DNA of 37,919 nt from assembly GCA_902606965.1 (NCBI GenBank), contig CACLIK010000007.1, positions 1 to 37,919 of the forward strand, written 5' to 3'. Numbering within the stretch: position 1 is the stretch's first letter; every line of letters starts with the position of its first letter. The notes below the pieces were generated by a model. It worked only from the letters and a program-made list of their open reading frames with translations, was not told the origin of the DNA and did no database searches. The position numbers were made by a program, and so were the translations under genes. Source of the DNA: an uncultured marine group I thaumarchaeote (GTDB lineage Archaea; Thermoproteota; Nitrososphaeria; Nitrososphaerales; Nitrosopumilaceae). Positions 17,602 through 27,134 of the stretch are shown here, piece by piece.

Positions 17602-18276
17602 CTATCTAAGATATCTTGTTTTATCTTTAATATTTGCTTCAACAAACGCAGATTTGCGGTTATTACAAGATTCACATTTACCACACTGTACCTTCCCATT
17701 TTTGTAACAACTCCAAGTGTTGAAAATTTTATCACCCAAAATATCATAGCCTTTTTTTAACAACTGTTTCTTTGATAATTTTGCTCTGTACGGTGACCAG
17801 ATTTGTATACTTTTTCGAATTCCTGACTTGATACCATCTATCTCTCCCTGATTAAATGAAGACTCAATTTTTTGTGAAAATGTTGGTCTACAATCTGGAT
17901 AGTTTTTGTCGCCTGTATGAGCACCATACGCAACTAAAGAAGCATTTATTGAAAAAGCCCAAGCAGTTGCAATAGATAAGAAAATCCCGTTTCTGATAGG
18001 CACAACAATTGAATAATTGAATTTACCAGGAACTTTTTTCTTCTGACTTGTAAGTGCATTCGTATTCCCATACAATTTCTTCATGAAACTAATGTCTACA
18101 ATCTTATGCTCTTTTAATCCAAGTATTTTTGCGAAGGATTTTGCCTTTCTTATTTCCTGATTTGCTTTTTGGCCGTACAGAAAAGAAATTCCATACAATT
18201 CGTATTTTTGCTTCAAATATGCGCATGTACTGATAGAATCAATTCCACCGCTGAAAACCACTACTGCTTTTTTCAT
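17602..18276 (-). CDS. queC: 7-cyano-7-deazaguanine synthase
   Basis: MKKAVVVFSGGIDSISTCAYLKQKYELYGISFLYGQ... C-terminal zinc-site cysteines TWSCYKNGKVQCGKCESCNNR. The supplied ORF has an implausible N-terminal extension overlapping thrB. Confidence 0.93.
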   Translation of the reverse strand: MKKAVVVFSGGIDSISTCAYLKQKYELYGISFLYGQKANQEIRKAKSFAKILGLKEHKIVDISFMKKLYGNTNALTSQKKKVPGKFNYSIVVPIRNGIFLSIATAWAFSINASLVAYGAHTGDKNYPDCRPTFSQKIESSFNQGEIDGIKSGIRKSIQIWSPYRAKLSKKQLLKKGYDILGDKIFNTWSCYKNGKVQCGKCESCNNRKSAFVEANIKDKTRYLR

Positions 18277-18277
18277 T

Positions 18278-19201
18278 TCAAACCCTAATCTTAGGACCCA
18301 TACTAGGTTTACAGATAATTGTATCACAATCTATCTTTGCAGAACTAAACCCCTTCTCCATGGATTTTGCAATCTTCTTTACATTTTGAGATTTTTTACA
18401 GAATGCAATCACGGATGGACCAGCACCACTAATTGTAACACCTAAAGCTCCTGCACTAAGTGCGTTGTTCTTTACCTTTGGAAAACCCGGAATCAAGTGT
18501 TTCCTAGCTGGTTCGACAATTACATCCTGAATAGATCTACCAATGAGATCCGAGTCTTTGAGCAAAAATCCAGAAACAATGTTAGCAGCATTTGAGAGAT
18601 TTTCTGTTAAATCTGATAATTTAACTGTCTTTGGAATTACAGCTCTTGAAACCTTCGTCTTTTTCTTTGGTACCTTTAATTTTGGAATTGCTACACATAA
18701 AACCAAGTCTTTTGGTGGTTCTAACCTAATAACTTCGAATGGTTTTGTTTTAACTACTATAAACCCACCCAGTAATGATGCAGCTACATTGTCATAATGA
18801 ATAGTTCCGGCACTTGCTTTTTCTCCTATTCCGGCACATTTGACTAGTGTTTTGTTATCTAATTTTAGATTAAACAATCTATTACATGCCAGTGCTGCGG
18901 CTGCAGCAGACGCTGCACTGCTTCCCATTCCAAATCCAGCTGGGACTCCTTTCTTAATTCTAATCTCGATCCCAGATTTTATCTTGAATTTTTGTTTCAT
19001 TGATTTGACAACTAGTCCAGCTGTGTTTTGTTGTGGATCTTTAGGTACATCATCTGCAGTTAGTATTCTAACGCCAAGCCATGGTTTTTTTACAAGTGTT
19101 ATTTCATCATGAAATGCATCTAGTGCTAGACCAAATACATCAAAGCCGGGACCCAAATTCGCTGTTGACGATGGAGCCCGTACCTTAACACTTGTCATCA
19201 T
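18278..19201 (-). CDS. thrB: Homoserine kinase (GHMP family)
   Basis: VRAPSSTANLGPGFDVFGLAL, KGVPAGFGMGSSAASAAAAALA, GVTISGAGPSVIAF. Confidence 0.92.
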   Translation of the reverse strand: MMTSVKVRAPSSTANLGPGFDVFGLALDAFHDEITLVKKPWLGVRILTADDVPKDPQQNTAGLVVKSMKQKFKIKSGIEIRIKKGVPAGFGMGSSAASAAAAALACNRLFNLKLDNKTLVKCAGIGEKASAGTIHYDNVAASLLGGFIVVKTKPFEVIRLEPPKDLVLCVAIPKLKVPKKKTKVSRAVIPKTVKLSDLTENLSNAANIVSGFLLKDSDLIGRSIQDVIVEPARKHLIPGFPKVKNNALSAGALGVTISGAGPSVIAFCKKSQNVKKIAKSMEKGFSSAKIDCDTIICKPSMGPKIRV

Positions 19202-19273
19202 TAGCCATCAACCTCATTCGTCAGAATATCTTCTTGGCTTGGCTTATATTTGAATGCATGAAAAATTCTTCGA

Positions 19274-20371
19274 ATGAACTGGCGAATTGCAGTTATTCCT
19301 GCAACCATGATTCCCATCATTATAATTATTATTCAATTTGATATAAAATTAGAAGATGTCCTTGCTATAGGCGCATTACCATTCATTGGAGCTGCATTAG
19401 CTATGATGACAAAACTAGGACTCCAAGGATTGAAACTCAGCTACATAGCAAGAACATTCCTTGGTCCATTTGATGCCATTAAGAATTTAGTAGCAATGAG
19501 GATTGGAAGTGAGTTCATTAAATTTACGACACCAATGTTTGTTGGTGCAGAGTTTGCCGTGATTTATTATTTGACTAAAAAACGAATTTCACCGGCAAAG
19601 GCGTCATGGGTCGCAATAGTTGATATTGTTACAGAAGTTCTTGCAGGAGGTGTGTTATCTATTCTTGCTGGAATTTTTGCATTACTAAGTGGCGCTTATG
19701 TTGTAGCTACTATAGTTTTAGGAACTAGTATTGTAGTAACTGCGATTTGGGTCGTATTGTTTTTTGTTTCATCAAAACACACGTTTCAGGTACCAAAAGT
19801 TATTGCTGTGTTAATGACAAAATTTGGAAAGGATCGTGGTGAGAAATCTCTACATCAAACTAATGAATGGTTAGAAGAGGTATGTACACTAAGTAGAGAA
19901 AACTTGGGTTCAGCTAAAACAAAAAAAGTTTTTGTCGTTGGTTTCCTAATAGCGTTGGCTGCATGGATATTCTATGGAATTTCATTTTTGATAATAGCAA
20001 ACAGTGTTGGATTCAACATAGAAGTTTTTGAATCCATAATGGCTGTTATGGGTGCGAATGCAATAGGAAACTTGCCTATTACTGTAGGCGGTTCTGGTTT
20101 GGCAGAATTTGGAATTATAGCATACATCAACAACTTGGATCCTTTCAATTTAGTAATTCCAGAAGAAGGACTTGAATGGAATGCAGTAATAGGCTGGAGA
20201 ATCGCTACATATTATGTTCCAATTGTAGTAACTTGGATTCTGCTAGTTAAGCTGGCTTTAGGCAAATATACGAGACCAGAAACTGCTCAAAACGAATGCC
20301 CCGTTTGTGGCAAATTACTAAGCGATACTGAATTTGCTAGTCATTTGGAAAAGAACCATCCATCTGAATAG
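19274..20371 (+). CDS. Lysylphosphatidylglycerol synthase TM/flippase-like (UPF0104-type) membrane protein with C-terminal zinc-finger tail
   Basis: Multi-TM, TVGGSGLAEFGIIAYI motif; C-terminal NECPVCGKLLSDTEFASHLEKNH (CxxC...HxxxxH). Confidence 0.82.
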   Translation: MNWRIAVIPATMIPIIIIIIQFDIKLEDVLAIGALPFIGAALAMMTKLGLQGLKLSYIARTFLGPFDAIKNLVAMRIGSEFIKFTTPMFVGAEFAVIYYLTKKRISPAKASWVAIVDIVTEVLAGGVLSILAGIFALLSGAYVVATIVLGTSIVVTAIWVVLFFVSSKHTFQVPKVIAVLMTKFGKDRGEKSLHQTNEWLEEVCTLSRENLGSAKTKKVFVVGFLIALAAWIFYGISFLIIANSVGFNIEVFESIMAVMGANAIGNLPITVGGSGLAEFGIIAYINNLDPFNLVIPEEGLEWNAVIGWRIATYYVPIVVTWILLVKLALGKYTRPETAQNECPVCGKLLSDTEFASHLEKNHPSE

Positions 20372-20404
20372 AAAGTACTTATTTTTCTATGATAATTTTA
20401 AACT

Positions 20405-21217
20405 ATGAATTTCAAGAATAAAGTAGTTGTAATAACGGGCGCCTCTAGCGGAATTGGTAAGGCATCAGCCATCAAGTTTGCCAAAAAAAATGCTAAGGTT
20501 GTTTTGGTAGCAAGAAGAAAGGAAAAATTACTCCAAGTAGAGAAAGAAATTTCACAATATGCAGACTCTACTCTAGTTTGTCAGTGTGATGTTTCTAACA
20601 AATCACAGGTTAAGGAGATGTCGGATACAGTACTAGATACATTTGGTCGAATTGATGTTTTAGTAAATAATGCTGGATTCGTAATTTATGGTAAAGTTTC
20701 AGAGCTTACAATCGAAGAAATAGAGTCACAGATGGAGACAAACTACTTTGGTATGATCTACTGCACAAAAAACTTTCTTCCGTATATGATTGAACAAGGT
20801 GAAGGACATATCGTAAATGTTGCATCAGTAGGAGCTAGTTTAGGAGTTCCGGGTATTGCTTCATACTGTGCAACGAAATTTGCCATGTTGGGATTTTCAG
20901 AGGGATTAAAACATGAGCTTTCTGGAACAGGGGTAGATCTAACCGTGGTTAGCCCAATAATGGTGGACACTCCTTTATTTGATCATCCATCTTTTGAAAA
21001 TTTTTCAAGACGCTCTACAATAGCTATCTTAAGTCCAGAAAAAGTAGCAAATGCTGTTCTCAAGGCTGTAAAATCATCAAAACTGGAAATTGTTGTTCCT
21101 CCAGTTGCCAGAGCTGGAATATGGGCAAAACAAAATTTTCCATTTTTAATAAATCCCATTATAGGTAACGCGTTTAGAAAACAACTGTCAAAAAGAAGTT
21201 CTAAAAAACAATCTTAA
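20405..21217 (+). CDS. Short-chain dehydrogenase/reductase (SDR)
   Basis: VVITGASSGIGKASA (TGxxxGIG), NNAG, Ser-138-type VASVGA, YCATK (YxxxK). Confidence 0.95.
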   Translation: MNFKNKVVVITGASSGIGKASAIKFAKKNAKVVLVARRKEKLLQVEKEISQYADSTLVCQCDVSNKSQVKEMSDTVLDTFGRIDVLVNNAGFVIYGKVSELTIEEIESQMETNYFGMIYCTKNFLPYMIEQGEGHIVNVASVGASLGVPGIASYCATKFAMLGFSEGLKHELSGTGVDLTVVSPIMVDTPLFDHPSFENFSRRSTIAILSPEKVANAVLKAVKSSKLEIVVPPVARAGIWAKQNFPFLINPIIGNAFRKQLSKRSSKKQS

Positions 21218-21585
21218 GATGTTTCATGCTCATCAATTATTTTTAGCTCTTTTAATTCAAGCTTAATAATTGAATTCATCATAATTCCTTGTTCTTTCAA
21301 ATACTCTATAGTTTTCTTGCTTAATGTAGCCTTTAGTTCATCAAGCTTGAATTCACAAACTATACCTTTTTCCAAGTCACCAAGCTTAATTTTTTTTGAA
21401 ACAGAAAGTCCTTCTAAGATTGTAGCGCCAGAAACTGGTTCGTAAGTTTGAATGTCCACTTTGTTATCTTTCTCATTAACATCCAAAATATATCCAGATG
21501 CTGTCAATTCGGTTGGTTCTCCAAATTTAGGTGATTCCAATTCTTTATTGATATCCTCAGGTATATCGTTCTGTTTTTTCCCCAT
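21214..21585 (-). CDS. Hypothetical protein
   Basis: 123 aa ORF with acidic/basic globular composition, convergent with the SDR gene. Confidence 0.65.
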   Translation of the reverse strand: MGKKQNDIPEDINKELESPKFGEPTELTASGYILDVNEKDNKVDIQTYEPVSGATILEGLSVSKKIKLGDLEKGIVCEFKLDELKATLSKKTIEYLKEQGIMMNSIIKLELKELKIIDEHETS

Positions 21586-21601
21586 TTTATCTAAATCACA
21601 T

Positions 21602-21919
21602 TTACTGTTTTTCTTTCTTGCTTTTCTGCCACCATTCTAAATAATCATATTGCTTGTCTTCCTTTGTAGATATCCTTTGGTTAAGCTTCTGACGTATATC
21701 AGATATTTGTTCTCTAGTGGCATACAGCCCACACCTCTTGCAAATGAAATGCTTTGTAGAAGGATCTAGTTTCATAGGTATTTCGATATCATTTCCAATA
21801 TCTCTATCATTGGGGATGAGGTACTCTTTGCCTTCTTCTTCTGCCTTCTCAGCTTCCAGTTGATATTGTTTTTTGAGAGCATTTTTTTCTCTTGCAACAC
21901 ATTCTGGACAATTAGGCAA
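21602..21919 (-). CDS. Zinc-ribbon-like hypothetical protein
   Basis: 105 aa; MPNCPECVAREK ... HFICKRCGLY. Confidence 0.75.
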   Translation of the reverse strand: MPNCPECVAREKNALKKQYQLEAEKAEEEGKEYLIPNDRDIGNDIEIPMKLDPSTKHFICKRCGLYATREQISDIRQKLNQRISTKEDKQYDYLEWWQKSKKEKQ

Positions 21920-21983
21920 TGTTCACAAGACTAAATTTTTTCCATAAAAGCGTTCGCAATCTAGACTGATCGCATAGCATTTT

Positions 21984-22070
21984 CTAAAAAAGATGCCCAG
22001 TACGTGGATTATATCTTCATCCCGTTAAGGTCAGTTCGCCCATCGAACATACCACGTACCAGACTATCAA
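21984..22070 (-). ncRNA. Candidate structured non-coding RNA / riboregulatory element
   Basis: Minus-strand RNA: 13-bp helix GUCUGGUACGUGG (22064-22052) / CCACGUACUGGGC (22007-21995) with internal hairpin GUUCG-AUGGG-CGAAC (22048-22034), followed by U6 (21991-21986). Confidence 0.5.
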
Positions 22071-22087
22071 AAATTATAATATCAAAA

Positions 22088-23323
22088 CTATTTCTTTCTT
22101 TCTAGAATCTCTGATACTATTTTAGCAGTATTTTCTGCTCCATTCCCATCAAAATTTTTCGAAAACTCTTCCAACCTTTCTTCATATTTGTTATAGTTTT
22201 GTCTTATCCTTTGGATTGCCTCGATAACTTGTTTTTTACTCTCCGCTAAAACTCCCAACTGTTTCTCTTCTGCCCATTTTATTTGGTTTGTGTGTTCATC
22301 GTATATCGGCATGCCAATTATAGGCTTTGAATTCATACCCATCACTTCTCCCATTATTGTATGAGAACCGTTGATTACTGCGTATTTACATTCAGTTAAT
22401 ACCGTCTGCATTTCTTGTTCCGTCAAAAAACCAATATCAATTTGAATCCAATCAATCTTTTTTTCATATGCGTCTTTCATTGAATATTTTTTCCCATCTT
22501 TTCCAACAACTCTATCAATAGATTTGTCATTCTTTGCATGAGAAATAATTCGCCTTTCGCCATTCATATCAGTCTCATGGAAAACTTCTTCGTATCTTTG
22601 ACCAGTTCCATCATTTGTAGATTTATTTCCAGTTCTCATCCAATATCCAAAATCTCTCCCATCAACAAGCCCTTCCAAATCAGTTTGTGATGTATGAGCA
22701 GGCAATTTTCTATTCGAGAAATGCCCAACATACGTAACCTTATCTCTAATATCATTAGGAAAATTCAAGTTATATTCACAGATTGTATAAGGTGGGGCTG
22801 AGTCTGCCACCAAGATTCTTGTAGCCTTTGCAATTTGTTTTGATATAAAATATAGTCCTGGGTAAAAATAACTTCTAGATTTCCACAGCTTAGGCATATA
22901 CTGATTTGTTACAAAGAGACTAGGAATACCCCTTTTCTTAGCCAATACGTTAGAGCCCATATCACCATCATTTATCACAACATCAAATTTTTCCTTGTTG
23001 TAGAACTCCCTCTCTTTCTTCATGTAGTTTTTAACTTGATTTACTAAAGAGTGATTGTCTGCTACTGGAAAAAGTATGTTAAGTAGGGATCGTGAAACAC
23101 TTGGACCAACCTTTCCATCTATGGGAGTTGGCATTAGAACTTCATGCACATTATTTTGTTTATCTGGAAATCTTTCAAGTAATTTTTTGTAAACCTCTCC
23201 CTTGCTAAAATAATGAGTGTCAAATTCCTCATTGAGATATTTTGGCAATACCATGTCAAGCCTCATCATTCGTGTGTAATGCCCATTTCCCCAGGGATAG
23301 ATAAACTGCCCTATTTTTTTCAT
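22088..23323 (-). CDS. Glycosyltransferase (GT28/MurG-like fold)
   Basis: 411 aa; YPWGNGHYTRMMRLDMVLPKYL N-terminus, C-terminal VINGSHTIMGEVMGMNSKPIIGMPIYDEHTNQIKWAEEKQLG donor-binding-like region. Confidence 0.78.
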   Translation of the reverse strand: MKKIGQFIYPWGNGHYTRMMRLDMVLPKYLNEEFDTHYFSKGEVYKKLLERFPDKQNNVHEVLMPTPIDGKVGPSVSRSLLNILFPVADNHSLVNQVKNYMKKEREFYNKEKFDVVINDGDMGSNVLAKKRGIPSLFVTNQYMPKLWKSRSYFYPGLYFISKQIAKATRILVADSAPPYTICEYNLNFPNDIRDKVTYVGHFSNRKLPAHTSQTDLEGLVDGRDFGYWMRTGNKSTNDGTGQRYEEVFHETDMNGERRIISHAKNDKSIDRVVGKDGKKYSMKDAYEKKIDWIQIDIGFLTEQEMQTVLTECKYAVINGSHTIMGEVMGMNSKPIIGMPIYDEHTNQIKWAEEKQLGVLAESKKQVIEAIQRIRQNYNKYEERLEEFSKNFDGNGAENTAKIVSEILERKK

Positions 23324-23329
23324 AAATCT

Positions 23330-24460
23330 TCACTCATCTGATCTTATTTCATCCAAAATCTCATGAACATTGTTAGGTCCAATATTAACTGCGACAGTTT
23401 TTTTATTTGTTATAGATTCATTAACCATTTTTTCAATTATTTTTGTAGGCTGTTTTGAATTATGGAATTTTATATTACCTAGCTTTTTGATGTTACTGAG
23501 ATATTTTTCCAATCCAATCTCTTTGGCACTCTCAAATACATTATCATCTAAACCAGATAAAGGAAAATATGTAATTAGATTTTTGCTGAATGCCTGCTCT
23601 GTCAAGCTCTCAGAAAAATCAATTGGATAAATTAACGGGGATGTACTCAAAGAAATTCTTTTGATTCTATTCTTATATGCTATTTGTAACAAGATTTTCG
23701 ATGAAATTTCTGTTAGTAGTAATGGTGTCAGTTTTTTATTACTGTGTATTTTGTGAAAATCTAAATTTATTTTTGGTTTAACAGTTCTACGTATTATTTG
23801 ATTAATGATTTTGACTAAATGTAGCAACTCAGAGTCCTTACTATAACAAACAATAATCTTGACATCAAATCCTTGTTTAATGGTTTCAAGACACGATACT
23901 GCTGATAGTTCATCAAATATACAACAAACGATTTCCGTGTTTTGTGAGTTATTAGGAACTCCTCCGAGACCGTTATCATAATAAATACAAATGTATGCGT
24001 TTAGTTTCGTCAAACAAACGTAAAGTTTCCTATCGTGTTTTTTGTTGGTACCAGGTTTGATTCCCATTCCTGTAGTTTTTTCTATTACAGAAGATGTAGC
24101 TGCAAGCTCAATATCCTTGGTTGTAAATCCTTTAGCAAGTCCTTCTATCTGTATAAGAAATTTTTCGCCTTTAAGGAATATATCTTCAGCAGCTTTGGAT
24201 ACACCATCTACAATTGATTCAAAATCATTGGTGACTTGTTTTGCAATTGCGACGCCTTTTATTCCAAATAATGTGTTGATGGCTGATGATGCAAAAACTG
24301 GATCGTCTGCTTCAACTATTATTACATCACCTTCTTTTCTTATTTTACGAAAATTTTGCTTTTGTATTTTGAGAACTTTTTTAATATTTGTTATAAGAGA
24401 ACTAACCTTATTTTTAGAAAACATAGATGGAAATACGACGATTAAAACCTCATTTTTCAT
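23330..24460 (-). CDS. ThiI-like THUMP-domain protein with degenerate PP-loop domain
   Basis: 376 aa; NFLD/THUMP-like N-terminal half then YYDNGLGGVPNNSQNTEIVCCIFDELSAVSCLETIKQGFDVKIIVCY aligning by layout to the ThiI 'G(I/L)GG(L/F)P...SGGxDS' region but without SGGxDS. Confidence 0.65.
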   Translation of the reverse strand: MKNEVLIVVFPSMFSKNKVSSLITNIKKVLKIQKQNFRKIRKEGDVIIVEADDPVFASSAINTLFGIKGVAIAKQVTNDFESIVDGVSKAAEDIFLKGEKFLIQIEGLAKGFTTKDIELAATSSVIEKTTGMGIKPGTNKKHDRKLYVCLTKLNAYICIYYDNGLGGVPNNSQNTEIVCCIFDELSAVSCLETIKQGFDVKIIVCYSKDSELLHLVKIINQIIRRTVKPKINLDFHKIHSNKKLTPLLLTEISSKILLQIAYKNRIKRISLSTSPLIYPIDFSESLTEQAFSKNLITYFPLSGLDDNVFESAKEIGLEKYLSNIKKLGNIKFHNSKQPTKIIEKMVNESITNKKTVAVNIGPNNVHEILDEIRSDE

Positions 24461-24491
24461 GTAGTATCATTACTCAGTTGTAATTTTAGAA

Positions 24492-25265
24492 TTGTCATTC
24501 ATTGATATGAGTAATGATTATAAAACAAATCAAAAGATGGTTTTTATGTCAAAATTCACTCCAGAGCAAATATCTGAACTAAACGATAAATTCAAAACTC
24601 CTGAGGAAGTCTTGGGATGGGGTTTAGAGAATATACATCCTAAACTTGCATTAGCATCAAGTTTTGGTGCTGAAGATGTATGCGTAATCCATATGTTGTC
24701 AAAAATTAATCCAGAGGCTAGAGTTTTTTCATTGGACACTGGCAGAATAAATCAAGAAACATACGATGTTATGGATGAAATAAGAAAAAAATACAATACT
24801 AAAATTGAAATTACTTTTCCTGAGGCAAGCGAAGTAATTGAAATGGTCCAAACTCATGGTATGAATTTATTCTATGAAAGTGCTGAAAATAGAAAATTAT
24901 GTTGTGGTGTAAGAAAGGTACATCCTTTAAACAAAATGTTGTCTACATTAGATGGCTGGATCACTGGTCTTAGAAGTGATCAGACTCAAAATAGACAATC
25001 ATCTACAAAAATTGAAATTGATGAACAACATGATGGCATGGTAAAACTTAACCCAATTCTTGATTGGACTTGGGAACAGACAATGGGTTACATCAAAGAA
25101 AACGATATTCCTTACAACAAATTAATTGATCAAGGCTTTCCTAGCATTGGTTGTGAGCCATGCACAAGAGCAATTAAACCTGGTGAAGATTTACGAGCAG
25201 GCCGTTGGTGGTGGGAAAACCAATCCGACAAGGAATGTGGCCTACACATGGATCATAAGAAGTAG
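24492..25265 (+). CDS. cysH: Phosphoadenylyl/adenylyl-sulfate reductase (APS-type, CysH)
   Basis: [58 protein letters not shown]: Fe-S CC...CxxC plus catalytic Cys. Start may be the ATG at 24534 or 24549. Confidence 0.92.
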   Translation: MSFIDMSNDYKTNQKMVFMSKFTPEQISELNDKFKTPEEVLGWGLENIHPKLALASSFGAEDVCVIHMLSKINPEARVFSLDTGRINQETYDVMDEIRKKYNTKIEITFPEASEVIEMVQTHGMNLFYESAENRKLCCGVRKVHPLNKMLSTLDGWITGLRSDQTQNRQSSTKIEIDEQHDGMVKLNPILDWTWEQTMGYIKENDIPYNKLIDQGFPSIGCEPCTRAIKPGEDLRAGRWWWENQSDKECGLHMDHKK

Positions 25266-25270
25266 AAATT

Positions 25271-26416
25271 TTGTCCGAATCCATTGGAGTAACTAAACCA
25301 CACGGTGGAAATCTAATAAACAGATTTTCGAATACTGATCCTTCTGGTCTATCATCAATATCAATTACTGCTGATCTTGCAAATGACGTGGAAAATATTG
25401 CTGATGGAATATTCAGTCCATTGGAAGGTTTCCTATCTCAGCAGGATTTTGAAAATGTAGTAGAGAAGGGAAGACTTGCTAATGACACACCATGGACAAT
25501 CCCAATTGTATTGGATGTTGATGAATCAACTGCCTCAAAAGCAAAAGATAGTGGCAGTGTCCTGCTGAAAAATCCTGATGGATTAGGAGTTGCAGTATTG
25601 AATGTAGAAGAAATATTTAGCTTTGACAAAGGCAAAACAATACAAGGCGTTTATGGCACAACTGATGATTCTCATCCTGGCGTTGCGAAAACAATGTCAA
25701 TGAATGATTTTCTTCTGAGCGGGAAAATAGATTACATTAAGAGACCAGAAAACACAGAGATTAGAAAATTGAGAATGACTCCTCAAGAAACAAGAGAATC
25801 TTTTTCAAAGGCTGGATGGAAAAAAATTGTTGCGTTCCAGACTAGAAATCCACCACATGTTGCCCATGAAATTCTCCAAAAGACAGCTATAACTACGCGA
25901 GACGGCGTTTTCGTCAATCCACTTGTTGGAAAGAAAAAATCTGGTGACTTCAAAGACGAAGTGATTATCAAATCATATGAGGCCATGATTGAAAATTACT
26001 ATCCTGAGAATCGGTGCAAGTTAGGAACACTTCACACAGAGATGAGATATGCAGGACCAAAAGAAGCAATTCATCATGCCATAATGAGACAAAACTATGG
26101 GTGTACACATATCATCATTGGGCGTGATCACGCAGGAGTTGGAAAATTTTACGATCCATTTGCGGCTCAAAAGATATTTGATGATTACCATGATCTTGAG
26201 ATTGCACCAATATTCTTTCCTGCATTCTTTTACTGTAAAAAATGTCTTACATTTACCAATCCAAAAGTATGCTCCCATGGTGACGAGTCAAGGGAACAAA
26301 TCAGTGGAACCAAACTACGCTCTTTAATTCAAGAAGGAAGTGCACCATCAGAATTTATTCTAAGACCAGAAGTTGCAAAAGTTATTCTGGGCTATGACAA
26401 GCCATTTGTAGACTAG
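25271..26416 (+). CDS. sat: Sulfate adenylyltransferase
   Basis: [56 protein letters not shown]-sulfurylase motifs; TTG start. Confidence 0.96.
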   Translation: MSESIGVTKPHGGNLINRFSNTDPSGLSSISITADLANDVENIADGIFSPLEGFLSQQDFENVVEKGRLANDTPWTIPIVLDVDESTASKAKDSGSVLLKNPDGLGVAVLNVEEIFSFDKGKTIQGVYGTTDDSHPGVAKTMSMNDFLLSGKIDYIKRPENTEIRKLRMTPQETRESFSKAGWKKIVAFQTRNPPHVAHEILQKTAITTRDGVFVNPLVGKKKSGDFKDEVIIKSYEAMIENYYPENRCKLGTLHTEMRYAGPKEAIHHAIMRQNYGCTHIIIGRDHAGVGKFYDPFAAQKIFDDYHDLEIAPIFFPAFFYCKKCLTFTNPKVCSHGDESREQISGTKLRSLIQEGSAPSEFILRPEVAKVILGYDKPFVD

Positions 26417-26447
26417 ATTTTTATCCTCGCCAAAAATTTCCTAAAAC

Positions 26448-27134
26448 ATGAGATACCTACTTGTTATTTTCCTCGCCTTTACAGTAGTACCAGCCTTTGG
26501 ATATGAGCCAATGATTGGAGATTACATACAACCAGTCAATGAATCGTTGATAATTCAACAAACAGAAGTTCCATATTCCGAATTCAACAAAGTTTCAAGA
26601 GATGCAGTAATAATAGAATTTGGAAATATACATCCACATAGCTGGCAGGCGGAGTTGCATAACGATTTGTTATATGGCAATCCTGAGGGTGACGCTGTAA
26701 TACGTATTTACGATTCAGAGATTCCGGGTAAATTTTTTGAGATTGGAATGGGAAGTCATCCAAGATACTCATACTGGATAGCTGCTGATGTTCCATCAAC
26801 AGGATACGTTCTTCTTTATTCAGCATTTGAAAATGGTTGGATCCCAGGAAAACCTACAAAGATTACATATTCTGAACAAACTGGTCTTACGGTTGATAAT
26901 GGTTTGAGGACCGTTCTATCAAACCTTGACCTCTCGCCATTTACAATCAAATCATATTCTGTTTTCGGAATGAAAGGTACTACTGATCCTCCAGCAGTGA
27001 CAAATGGTATTTACACAGTTAAAATAATCTCAGCTGATTATGGCGAAAATCCACTTTCATTGTTTCCATTTGTTGTTACTGGTATTCTTGGGGTAGTGGT
27101 TGCAGTTTTGATTTTTTCTAAGAAGCGTTCTTAG
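26448..27134 (+). CDS. Hypothetical secreted/membrane-anchored protein
   Basis: 228 aa, signal peptide and C-terminal TM (FPFVVTGILGVVVAVLIFSKKRS). Confidence 0.75.
   Translation: MRYLLVIFLAFTVVPAFGYEPMIGDYIQPVNESLIIQQTEVPYSEFNKVSRDAVIIEFGNIHPHSWQAELHNDLLYGNPEGDAVIRIYDSEIPGKFFEIGMGSHPRYSYWIAADVPSTGYVLLYSAFENGWIPGKPTKITYSEQTGLTVDNGLRTVLSNLDLSPFTIKSYSVFGMKGTTDPPAVTNGIYTVKIISADYGENPLSLFPFVVTGILGVVVAVLIFSKKRS

Noticed and set aside
21984-22070. tRNA at the intergenic hairpin (GTTCG...CGAAC resembled a T-arm)
   Set aside because: No cloverleaf, no acceptor/anticodon arms of the right length; better explained as a different structured RNA.
27118-27134. Identical 17-bp convergent overlaps at 27118-27134 and 35698-35714
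   Set aside because: Sequences differ; equal length is likely coincidence in a compact genome.
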